Program-made: the position numbers and the translations under genes
Part shown: one piece after another, positions 27,101 through 39,100 of the stretch
Layout of the letters: the number at the start of each line of letters is the position of its first letter
Position numbering within the stretch: the stretch's first letter is position 1
DNA from: Struthio camelus
Lineage: Eukaryota; Chordata; Aves; Struthioniformes; Struthionidae
Assembly: GCF_040807025.1 (NCBI RefSeq)
Contig: NC_090944.1
Location: 111,786,238-111,850,237, forward strand
Length of the DNA stretch: 64,000 nt
Reading direction: 5' to 3'
Notes under the pieces: generated by a model
The model's database searches: none
What the model was told of the DNA's origin: nothing
What the model saw: only the letters and a program-made list of their open reading frames with translations

Positions 27101-30100
27101 TTCTGCTTATAGAATACAAATTATTTATCTTCTCCAGTAGAATTTTGTCTGATTTGGGGGCGGGGGAAAAGGGGAGGAGAGGAAGAACGGCAAAAAAAGC
27201 AAAGAAAAGGTGAGTTTGTTCTGCACATATGAAGGATCTGTATATCCTGTTCTTCAGTAAACTTAAGTAAGACACATTACAGCACTACGTCCAGGATGTT
27301 GAAACGAGAAAAAAATTATCCAAGAAAATGTCTACTCAATGCCAGCATGGTAAGAAAGCTTTTTGGTTTATTGACCTGATGAGATGAGCAAAGCAAAAGG
27401 CGTTAAGTTATTCTGATGGTCTGTATAAGACTGTATAGTCAATTTCTTTTTCCATCTTCAGCTGGGCTTAGAAGAAATTTACTTCTTTTCCTGATGCGTG
27501 TACATTGATCTTAAGATTCCAATTAATGGGAAACACACACGTGCACTGACAAAATTAAAGTGATATGAATAGAGATCACTTAAAATCATTAAAACCTTTT
27601 AAATCACTAATTCAGATGCCAGTGAAAAATTAGTACAGGAATAAACATCACATTGCATAAACTAGTGAAACCTTTAAAATATATAGCATATTTGTCTTAA
27701 TTAAGGTAAGGGTAATAAAGATCAAGTAAACTAAGGATTACAAATTTTTTCCACTTTTAGTATTTTGTACTGTATTTAATATAGTCAAATACCATTTTTG
27801 CTATAGTATCAAGTAAAATATCAACAATCACCATTATTCGCTTCTTACATAAAAAATATTCAGTATTCTGATCCTGCTATTTTTTCCTTTTATGAAAAAA
27901 ATTTAAAAAAAAGAAAAATGATAGGGAAGAGCATTATGAACGTATACGAAGCTAGATACTCTTTGAAGGATAAAATAAATATAAAAGCTGTCATTATATC
28001 AAAGACCTTTTTCTTGTACGATACTTGGCAGAGACCTTGGCCTCTTGGACAGAGTAACACTGTCAGGATTTCACTCATGACAACAGCATCGGTAACGGAT
28101 CTGGCCTAAGAGAACCCTCACACAGGAAAGGGCCGCAGCACTACGTGGCACAAGCATACGGGTCACTCATCCTGTCAACGTTAACAATTTCTACACTGGT
28201 TTAAGTCAAAACAAGGCTGCACTTTTATTACAGGGAACCATAACAAGACATTAGCTTCAGTGCTGCGTATCGCTGCCACAGTCTTTCACGCAAACAAAAA
28301 CAGACAAATGAAAACTTAAGTCCATCACGTGGCATATCAAAATGGAAAGATTGTTAATTTAGTTGTGCTGTTTCTTGACAGATGCTTAACCTATCACATG
28401 AGCAGAAAATACATGTGTTCACATAACCTCTGGATGCACGCATAGGTTATGTTCCATGCATAGTCTAATAACTATGCAATCTCATCTCATTCTATGATAA
28501 ATCTGCAAGCAAGTTTTGGATTCAGACAGCCAGTGACAGTCACAACGAACTACTTCGCTCCCCAAAATCTTTCAGGAATGTGATAATGCAGAACAGAGTT
28601 TTACTGGTAAAACTGAACTTTTTTTACTAGTTAAACCTGTTTTGCTCATGGGTGTGATATGTGCTGCGTCAGTAAAAAAAACATCCGCCAGGATCCTCAC
28701 AGAAGCACTTGTGTAGTACGTGCAGAATCAAACAGCAGGTTTGCACTACAAAGTTTCCCCTGCACAGACAGAGTTACGAATACTAGCTGAGAGGGAAAAA
28801 GCAAACAAACAGACAAATTATGTTTCTAAATAGCACAGCCGTACTCTACTACTTTAGGCCAACCACTCTACTACTCCAGGCCAGCCACACTACTACTCCA
28901 TGCGGACCAGGGCATGTCAAACTGAATACATACGGGAACAAACCACAGTGGTACTTTACATATGAATCTCATCTGCTATTTCTACTTTTCCATAATATCT
29001 CACACCACAAATCAGCTTGGGTAGGAAGCGCTGCATCTATTTTCACACAGTGCTTTACCCAAGCTAAAAAGCTCTGCCTCTGTCACACTGTGTGAAGTTA
29101 TGGGCATGCAGCTGTATTACCGAGGGCAACTATTACCAACCTCATTCCACCCACTGTATGATATAGACATATTCAAGAATTACTGCTTGGAAGCCTTTAA
29201 ACCATAAGGCCTCACCCATGCTCTGTGCATTTACCTGCCCTGTATAATAGCAAAAGAGTCTATTTTACTAGAGGGTTTATGTCATTCAGACTCCTAAATG
29301 ATATAAACTATTGATTCAAGTATATCAGAGAACTCTGTAAAGTTCTCCTTAGAGATGCAGTTTATATCTTCAAAGATAGGGAAAACCTAGCAATGCTTTT
29401 GTAGACTAAAACTTATGCCTCAGGTGCTTTGGTATGGTGTGGGTGTATTGGGAAGAGGATGGGAAAAATCACTTAAAATTATGAATGAGGGGAAAAAAGA
29501 AGTAGAAATATCTGAGATCATGACATCTAAGAGGCATGAAGCATCCCATTTATCTCAGTGAGATACTAACAGTAATATGATCAGTAATATCAATGTCACT
29601 AATTTTTTATAGGTCATACAAGAAAAAGAGAAATAGGATCACTGGTCAGCACAACTAGCTGCATTATCGAAACAAACAAAAAAAATAGTATTTGAGAGAT
29701 GCCAGTTGCATATTTTCTACATATTGAAAGAAAATCTGAACAAGTAATCTGGCAATATTGACAGACATATTTAAAATTGATTAAGGGGGAAAAAGTCCTG
29801 AAGAACATAGGGGAATGTAGAGAAAACACAGTGGCTTAGCAATTTTCTGTGAATGCTGTCTGCCTCAAATATGAGGAATTATTTAACTATTCAACAGAGA
29901 TCAATAGATGAGGCTACTAATTCTGTTCACGCAAAAATTCAGATGTAGTGACACAAACAAGCTGCACAGAATGGACAAAATACTTCCATATGTGCAAAAT
30001 CCTACATACTTAAATGAAGACCACATGCTCAAGTAAAAAAAAAAAAAAAAAAAAAAGCATCAATGCAAATTTGCCATTACAGCTAAGACCTCCTAAAATT

Positions 30101-33100
30101 ATGACCTTAGCTAGGAACCCATTCACTCCATTAGGAGATGTTCATTAACATTCACAATCTAGCTAGACATTCTGCACCAACGAAGCTGGCTGAACGGCCA
30201 CAGCAGTTAATTATTCCACAAGACACTTAGAGCTGACAGTAAACTAGTTAATGAGACAATATACACTACTGGTAACTACTAATTATAAAATGTCATTCAC
30301 AAAATGAAGACTCCGATATTGTCAGAGGCAAAAAGCTTCTCATTACAGTCTCTTTATTGCTGTTATTATTCAGAGAAAAAAAAAAGGGGGGGGGGGGGAA
30401 GAAGCAATATGCAGTTCCTGCATAAACTCTAATGAACAAAACATAATTTTTAAGACTACCCAAAGCACCCTCAAAAAGGGTAACTGTGAGCCTTGAGACA
30501 AGTTCGTACTTGCTGACAAGGACATGGTTTTGGATAAGGCTTTCTCTATTTCAGCAAGTTCTGGATTCTCCACCCCCCCTCCCCCAAAAAATTTCAACTG
30601 AAGTCATTCTCTTGGGTAAAGGAAGGACAAATCATGTTCCTCTGTAAAAAGGGCCTGTCTTCCCCATGAAAAGTAATCTCTCCAGTTTATTTGTCAGTGA
30701 AAGTGACAGGTACGCTAATATGAAAATGCCCTAGCATAAAAGCTACTCTGCCATTGATTACACAATGTTATCTATATCATCCTTCACTGGTCTGAAGGTA
30801 TGTCTTACCCCCATCATAGATTTCAGGATACCCAGAAGCAAGATAATACATATCATAGTTGAATTTGCTAGTGCTTATTTACAGTCAACTAATAGAGATA
30901 TGTAAACTAAGTAAAATATGTAAAATTCCAGTCTCAAGCAAGAAAAACATTAGAACTCATTCTCCCAAACTCTCCTGGCTTACCAAATTTGTTTTTGCCT
31001 TTGCTCTCCACCCCGTCTTCAAAATAAACATAAAAAATCTTCTCATGGTTTGCTCACAAACTTTTGAAAGCCTGGTCTTTTCTTCAAAGAAAGCAGGGTC
31101 GAAACGTGAGGTCAAAAATTATTTTATCTTAATTCTTTGGTACTCACAGAGGAAAAACACAGCTAAACTGCAAACCCCAGCCTATGTTTACAGAAGACTT
31201 GAAATTAGGAAAATAGCATCTCACTGAACCAGTTACACAATCTGCTTGCCCACTCCTCAGATCCACCTAGCAGCCAAACCTTCCTCTTCCTTATAAACCC
31301 TCCAAAAGATTTTCCTATCCTTGATTCCCAGCTCTGCCACCCCACTCCTTAGGTCCTCTCCCTGCTATCTAACATCCAGAAAAGTTGTACACATCATCAC
31401 AAGGCAACAGACTTCTGTTCTCTTGATATCAAGCAAGAAAGCGGCCTTCTTGGCTAGTGTAATTAAAATACGAGCTGTGTCCTATGCAAGCCTTCTACAG
31501 AACACTAAATTCAACGGAAAAGCCACTTGCACATTTCTGTAAAAGAAATGAAATGAGTGAACTCTTTAGCTCTAAGGATTTAATTTTTTGCAAGATGAGG
31601 AACTAAGACCCAAATGGTTTTATTTCTATTTTATCTGTATCAAGACCACAGATACAATGATCTTTTTCCTCATTGGAAAGACCACTTGCTGAAAAGGCAG
31701 CTCCTCTGGGCTTTAATTCCCTTGAAGGAGCAACTGAATCAGTGTCTCTGAACACCCTTTCCCCTAGAGCGTCAATGTCTGTTTCCATTGCAAAGAAACT
31801 GTGCTACTTTATTCTCCAAAAGCTGTACTGAGGATACAACAGTTTCCCAAATAAGCATTTCCCGAATTTAAAAAATGGTATGAATTATTTCAACATTTAA
31901 AATTATGAAAATGGATAAAACGGATTATATGCGAAGCAAGAATAAACATTTGTCTCTGATTTTCATTAGACAAACAGCACCTCTAAAGATACATGGTGGA
32001 GACAATACATGTTCTCAAGGGCACCAATGGGACAAAAGTCATCAATTTTAAGTTTTCCAATAAAACCTCCTGTCAAAAGAAACTTTTTTAATTATGAGGC
32101 ATAATGAATTAAGTAACAGGAAAAGTCCCTCACCTTAAAGTGATTTTTTTGAAAAGAGATTTTGATTACAGAAATAAAAAAATATTATTTCCTTTCTGAA
32201 TAATAGCTTTCTAGTTCGACAGGCAAGAAAGTCTACACTGAAAACGACACAGGACAATAACAAAGAACTTTTGGTTGTGTTATCCTCTGACTGGACAAAA
32301 ATAATACAGTAATACCAGATTATTAGTGTTTTGAACTACACACTGAAAAACCAAGAATCGTTTTAGGCATTTTACTTTGGAGTCCTTTACTCAACCTCCA
32401 AAGTTCCCCTGCAACACACGCTTTTTTCTTATAGTTTGAATATACAAATTGCCTTACTCCTATTTTAGCTCTGTGCACTCAGGAAAAATACTAAAAAAAA
32501 ATGAAACTTTCCAGGGTATATTTATTGAATTGTTGAAGAAAGCAGAAACAAACATTCTCATGTGTTCTACCTGAAACTGAATATTAAGATAACCACTATG
32601 CAACAGCAGTCATATATTCAGAAAGCTGGTGACAAATATGAAAGCAATTTGCATTTCAGTTCTGTAAATTTTTGGGAGTATTAATATAAGCAATTTGTGT
32701 TATTATTAGATATGGTAAACAGTATTTCTCAAGTTAAGTTCATTTTCTTGCCATCTGCTATGCTACCTGCCACACTGCTGCACAGCTAAAATAAAATGCT
32801 TACAAAAATCTGGTGAAATATTCACAGCTGCATTCTCTTGGATGCACCTGGAACGTGTGGCACTTACCACGAGACTAATCTACAATGTCAACAGGCAAAA
32901 TAATTTTGGTATTTTTTCCACAAATGTAAAGCATCTTTGCATAAAAGTAAAGAGAGCTCAACAACAGCAAAACTGCTGCATAAGAACAAACCATTTCCAG
33001 GACTCCTGTAACGTTCTGGACGTTAATATACAAAAATAAATAATCTTATTTTTTAAGCTATTTATAAAGTGCTTGGATCTTTTGATGGGAATTAGAAAAA

Positions 33101-36100
33101 TAAATAGCTATATTTAATATTTTTCAACAACCTTAGGAAGGTTTCGTAACAGTATTATTTTGCAGTTAGCAACACTAAAGTACAGAGAGAATACTTGATT
33201 TGTTTATGAATATGACACATCAGTGTCAGACCCAAGGTCAGAATTGAGTACAGACTCCAGATGTTTGATAGAAATCACTAACAGGACTTCTCTGCTCCTA
33301 GAAGCCTCTCCTGTACTTTGCGCAGGGTTTCTGCAGTAGAAAAATCACTTTGCATCGCAAGGAGACACGAAACATGACTGTTCAGGGGCCAAAGGCTAGA
33401 AAAATATCTTTAAAAAAAAGTAAAAATACAACTATGAAAAGTAAAGACAGTAAGTGATCTCTACAAAGACAGTATGGAACAATAACAGGAAAATAAAAGC
33501 AGATTTTGACTAACACTTTTGTCTTCCAGAAGGTATCAGTTTTACAGTTGATCTCACAGTTACTGTAACTAATATGCCTCAGATAATTTTTCTGATGAAC
33601 CGAAGTGATGCTTTTTAATGACCTAAGAGTCAGTTTTAAAATAACATAGTATGTGGACTTTGTCATACATAACGTATTCCCAAAAAAATTCTGGGCATTT
33701 AGTCAGGAGCACAGCACACCTGAGTCCAGGTGAGCTCTCTCAAGAAATCAGAAGACAAAGACCTCTGATGGCAGAGCTTTGTTTTTAATCTCCTCCCCAG
33801 GTGGCTGACTAGACAAAAGCCATTTGAGAAACTGCAGTAGAACAGTAACTTCAGGTGTAGTATTACATAACAGCATATTACTAGATAAAGAATTTGAAGG
33901 ATATGGAACTGTAGAAAAATGGCCTCATGCTCAGGCCACTCTGGCCAATTTCAGGAAAGTAACAATGCCTAAATCTATTAAAAAAGAAGGAAAAACAGGA
34001 ATTTAGCCTTTCGCTGTAACCCAAAACCAATGATGGTATGCAGTTACTATAAACCCCTTCCCAGCTATTAAAATCTGCCCCTAAAATGTTTACATCAACC
34101 GTGCTTTATCTTAAGGATCTGCCAGATTTTATAGATCCAGCTACATTTGACAATTTCTCTTTCGACTTACCACACTACCACATTTCATTAGAAAACATGT
34201 CTATGCCACTCATTTTGGGTGCTTCTCCCATTTTAATGGGCTGTGCCTTTTTTTCCTGTATCTCCCAATTCATTTCTTATGTAGTTCAGTCCTCTGTTGC
34301 AGTAACTCATTTGCTGTCTTTTCTCTCCTTCTCATCTCTTTCTCTTCTCTTCTCCATAAAGTAAGCCTTACTCTGCTGCACAAAGAAAGGAGTGAACTCC
34401 TCACAGCGAACCCACGACACCTCACGCTGAACCGCGGGTTGTGGTTCAGCCGGTGGGCATTGCACTTCTGCTAGAACTCAGCTACTCTGCTTAGGAAGCT
34501 GATTTTGGCCAGTATTTTATTTTGGCTTTTAATTTGGCCTTATCGTACGCTGTTTTATAGTAACAGAAGCCAAAGGGGGAAAAAGTAATGTCTGCAGGAG
34601 TCCACAAAACACTCAAAAATCCCACGGATTTCAGCAGCTGCAGTTAGCTAAAATAACTAAAATAATTCTGAGATCTAGACTGACGTGATACATGATGCTG
34701 GTAGACAAATAAAAACGCTATGTTAATTAGCCAGAAACCATTCAAATTACCAGAAACATTAGAAAAAAAAACAGAGGAAGTATCACTTCCTTGTAGATTA
34801 GTGTCAGATACTGCAAATTAAGGGAATTTCTGTCTGAGTATTTTAGAATGGGCTAAAGAAAAACTTGCTATTTCCCCTTAAGTTTTTAAATATACATATC
34901 TTGAACTTGTTTTGCAGACTTCTTCAAAAAAGTAGCAAATGGACATGCTCTACCTATGATAGTATCACAGACCTAGTTTATTCTATTTTTTCCTAAATCT
35001 ATTTTAAAATTGTTTTGAAATTAATTTCAAGAGTTATTGAAAATTTGTTCTTAAATAAAGTTCCAAAATATTCTTGCATGAAATTTATTTTTATTAAAAC
35101 AGACCCAGATCTACATCACAAAATGTAAACCTTAGAAACTAAAGAGTCACCAAAAAAACCCAAGAACTGCCCCCTTGCCCATCCTCCCCTAAATTTTGAA
35201 TAGTACATTAGTCAGGACACTTTCCTCTATAACGAAGAAAATAACATTGCTAGGAACGTAACATTTCATTTAGAACAGCTCAAGTTGAACACTTGGAAGA
35301 TTTCTCTGAACTTATACACTGGAGTAACCAATGACTGAGTTAGAATTTACACTCTTTAAGAAATTCTTCTCTCTTAGCATTAATTTCATAACAAAACAGG
35401 TAGAAATGCTGAAGTATCAACATGTTTAGCTACACAAAACATTCAAATTGTAAACATTCAAATATTTTGTTTATATACATCGTATTTTTAAACAGAACAC
35501 TGTGGTATTCCAGAATCCAAACATTTAAATTGATTTGACATTTAAATACATCTGCTGTATGAGCTGTACAGAAGATCCAGTACAGCAATCTTTCACTGTG
35601 TACTGCCCCCGGTACTGGAACGTGTATCTCTTAAGGCACCTTAACTGTATAGATTCCTCACAGATTGGTCAGAGGGAAAACATTACGTAGAGAGAAGACG
35701 CTGTCCACAGAGAAACTTTATCTGCAGCAATGATGGGTCATAAGCCTTATGACCTAACCAGCATAAAGGCATTCTAAGGATGCTTGTTGAACCAACCAGA
35801 AATTAAATTCTTACTTTCTCATCAGGAAAAAAAAATTTCAACACAGAAATCACGTGATGGAAAATTCCACGGTGATTCTACTGACACCAAACGGAGTATG
35901 CCACAGGGAAAGAGCACTGGACCGTCAACAAGTCTTTTGCATCAAAGGGCTGACAAAAGGACAATCTAAACAAGCTTACATTGGGAATGGAAAAAATCTT
36001 ACTCAATTTTTTCAGACCAAACTATGCCTACAAACTAAGCCAATCAAAAATGGTAAAAGGATCCATCTTTTAAAAACAAATGTAAACATTTTATTTCCAA

Positions 36101-39100
36101 CAAAATTATTATCCTTTGCATTCCTCCTTTCCCCCCCTCCCCCCCCCATGCCGCCACACGAGAAAAGAAAAATGGGCTGGAAAGTTAGTAAAGCTCCCTA
36201 GAACATTTATGTTTCTAGGCATTTCACACGGAAGCACTCACAGAACATAATGGTTGTGGGGGCTGAATACCATCAAACAGGTTGACAAAAAACTTAAAGT
36301 ATACCTAACTGTATTACAAAAAACTTTAAAAAAAAAAAAATCATCCCCTTAAAGGGCAAACAAGATATATCTGCCATTGAAACACTGCACTGTCAAGTTT
36401 AGACAATAGCATAACGAAGAGAATTAGAAATTACAAAGCTGTCTACATGATATTTTTGCTTGCTTTAAAACCGGATCTAGCACTTCTTCACAGAACTGTC
36501 ACTTTATATACCACATACTCAAATCAGCTCAGCTTCTCTACAACAATGAAAGAACAGAACAAAAGAAAATCTGGCTGTTTCTCTTCAGTACTTGCACGAG
36601 TAGAATATCACAATTTGACCTTAAACAAATTGCAAGATGTTTTCTTAAGAGCATAATTACTCCATCACATATCTGCACACAAAATATGGCATTAGATAAT
36701 ATATTTAAAGGTGTCCATACTGAGATATTACAAAATACTTGGAGACTTAAAATACCTATGTCACAGATTCACATAGTAATTCTGAGAACTGAGGTACCAT
36801 TTATAACTGAACTACATTATTTAACAATATATGTTAAGAAACTTCAAAAGCGCTGACGTTGTAACTCTTCAATTATTTACAAACACAGGTGCAATATTCA
36901 CAAATAATTGTTTTCTCAAGTATCTCAAATTCTTTTAGATTCTGGCTTTTGTCTTCAGAATTTGTAATTGTAGAAGAATGGAAAAGTGTGCTATTTCAGT
37001 GGTTGACTGAATGGCAGCTACTAGACACAGTAAGTGCGTCATAAGATAGGACCTTCTTTTCCTACTACCACCTCACTGTCGCTTTACTGAAAGACCAGTA
37101 AGATGATGCCTACAATTACTGAAGAATATCTACGTGTACCACAAGCGTACACAATAACTATCTTACAAAGAAATCTCCACAGTTTTTCAGTTTCCGGCAA
37201 TACATTTCAGTTCTTTCAAGACTACTTTTATACGTTTGTTTATGTCTAAGCCAAAAAAGTCAAATCAAATACTAATGAATGCTCTTACACTTAAATCGAT
37301 TTACACCTAAGATTTACTTTTAATATAAAAAGACATATAGCTGTATCTTGCAGACCAAAAAACATAAATATATTTGAATTGAGACTTTCAATCACTTTAC
37401 TGCACTTTACCTTAAGTTCTAAAAGTGAACTACTAGGAGCACGGCCAGCATCAGATAACACTAACCATCTAACTGGATATGAATTAATACCTAATACAAA
37501 ACATATTATTAATGCCAAAGAAAAGCAATTTCAAGTAGCTGCAGAATCTGAACAGGCAGTGATAGAAAGACCAAGAAGTCCTATACAATCTACTTACTAG
37601 CATGCTTATCTGCAAGCATTATAAGACTGTTGGAAATATCTCTTCGCCTGTAAAAACACACCACTTTTGCTTCCACATTTCCATTTGCAGTCTAGAAAAG
37701 AAAGACAAATTAAGTCAGAATCCATCTTCGTCCAGCTGGGTAGTAAGAATTACGTGTTCTCTACTCTTTTTTTCCTCCTCATGTTCGTATTCAATGTGAT
37801 TGGTCATGCTGAAACCAACAGAATTCTAAATAGCTAAATAGGAGCTTCTTGGTAAATGCCAACATCAATTTCAGCTCACATAATGGCATTGATTAAAATT
37901 ACTTATTCATAAGAAAGTATTTATATATTATTCTGTTACTTACAAATGTAAGCATCAATACGATGCTAACGTAAAACTACTTAAGACACATGAGGTGCTT
38001 GTGAACGTTTATTTGTAACCCAGTTTTAGACAGAAATGCACATTTCAAACTGCCATGCCAATTTTCGAAATATTTAAAACAGCATTTATTTGAAAATTCA
38101 TATCAGCTCATAAAATGGAAGTTACTGCACAGCTCTGTTTGCACGACTTACTACAGATTTACTTTTTAAAAATAATAAAATGACAAAAAATCTACTAATA
38201 TTTTAAAAATTGCACACTTCCTTGTTATAAATATTAGAAAGTTAGCTATATACCTCAAGTTATTTATTATATTTCCAATTCAAGATGTACCATCATAAAG
38301 CATCATGTTTTAAATAAGTTTCTTAATAAAAAAGAAAGCATCTTATGTTTGAAGCATTTCATTATGTATTTGCATAACATCTCCTTATTTGCTCAATGCC
38401 TTTAACACATGAATAGCACATAACTGACAATGAAGGTATCTGGACTATACCCTGGAAACCTCTCTTAAAAAAAAATCAATATATGGCTCTGCTCAAACCA
38501 TCCACAAGCAAGATTAAACTACAGCAATGCAGTTTGAAGATAACAAACATTACAGTTAGAACATAATTGGAATCACTTTAATTACTGTAAATAAAACATA
38601 TTCTCCTCCAATAAAAGTCAAACTGATTTGCCACATACAAACAGTAGATGAATGGATGCTGCATTGGATAGCGCTAACAATGTGGATCATGGCTAGAGTA
38701 GTCTTGTATTCCATTGACAAGAAGAAAACTTTTCACAGTCATCAAGTTTGAATTTATTTTCTAACCACAAAAACATCATTATCCTTCACAATATAATAGG
38801 TATTTTGACTGTTTACTTTTGATATAATTTATTAGTAAATTGTAATATCACTACATGGAATAGTAAAAAAAAAAAATGCTGCTTTATTTTTTTCAAAAAC
38901 ATTCTTAGCAGCACAAGAACTAGGAAATAATCATGTTTTCCTCAAAGTGACACTCTAAAAAGTACCAACTCAGTCAACAAAAATACATTCAGAATAAAGA
39001 CAGAGAATGTAGACTATTTCTATTCAAGACCCTGCCCTTCATTCACAGTGCAATTCATTCAATAAGTGCAATAAACAGCAACAGAAGCTTTGTATTCTAT

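Larger units (their letters stand above)
20301..37597 (-). other. MTA3 intron 3 (about 17.3 kb)
   Basis: AT-rich intron. It contains a CR1 fragment at 23.0-24.1 kb in the same orientation as MTA3, homopolymer runs (T23 at 25473, A22 at 30035, G13 at 30386, C-rich at 36131), a 3 x 22 bp tandem repeat at 28843-28908, and an 8-bp GC-rich hairpin at 34426-34450. No gene is recognisable inside it. Confidence 0.9.
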
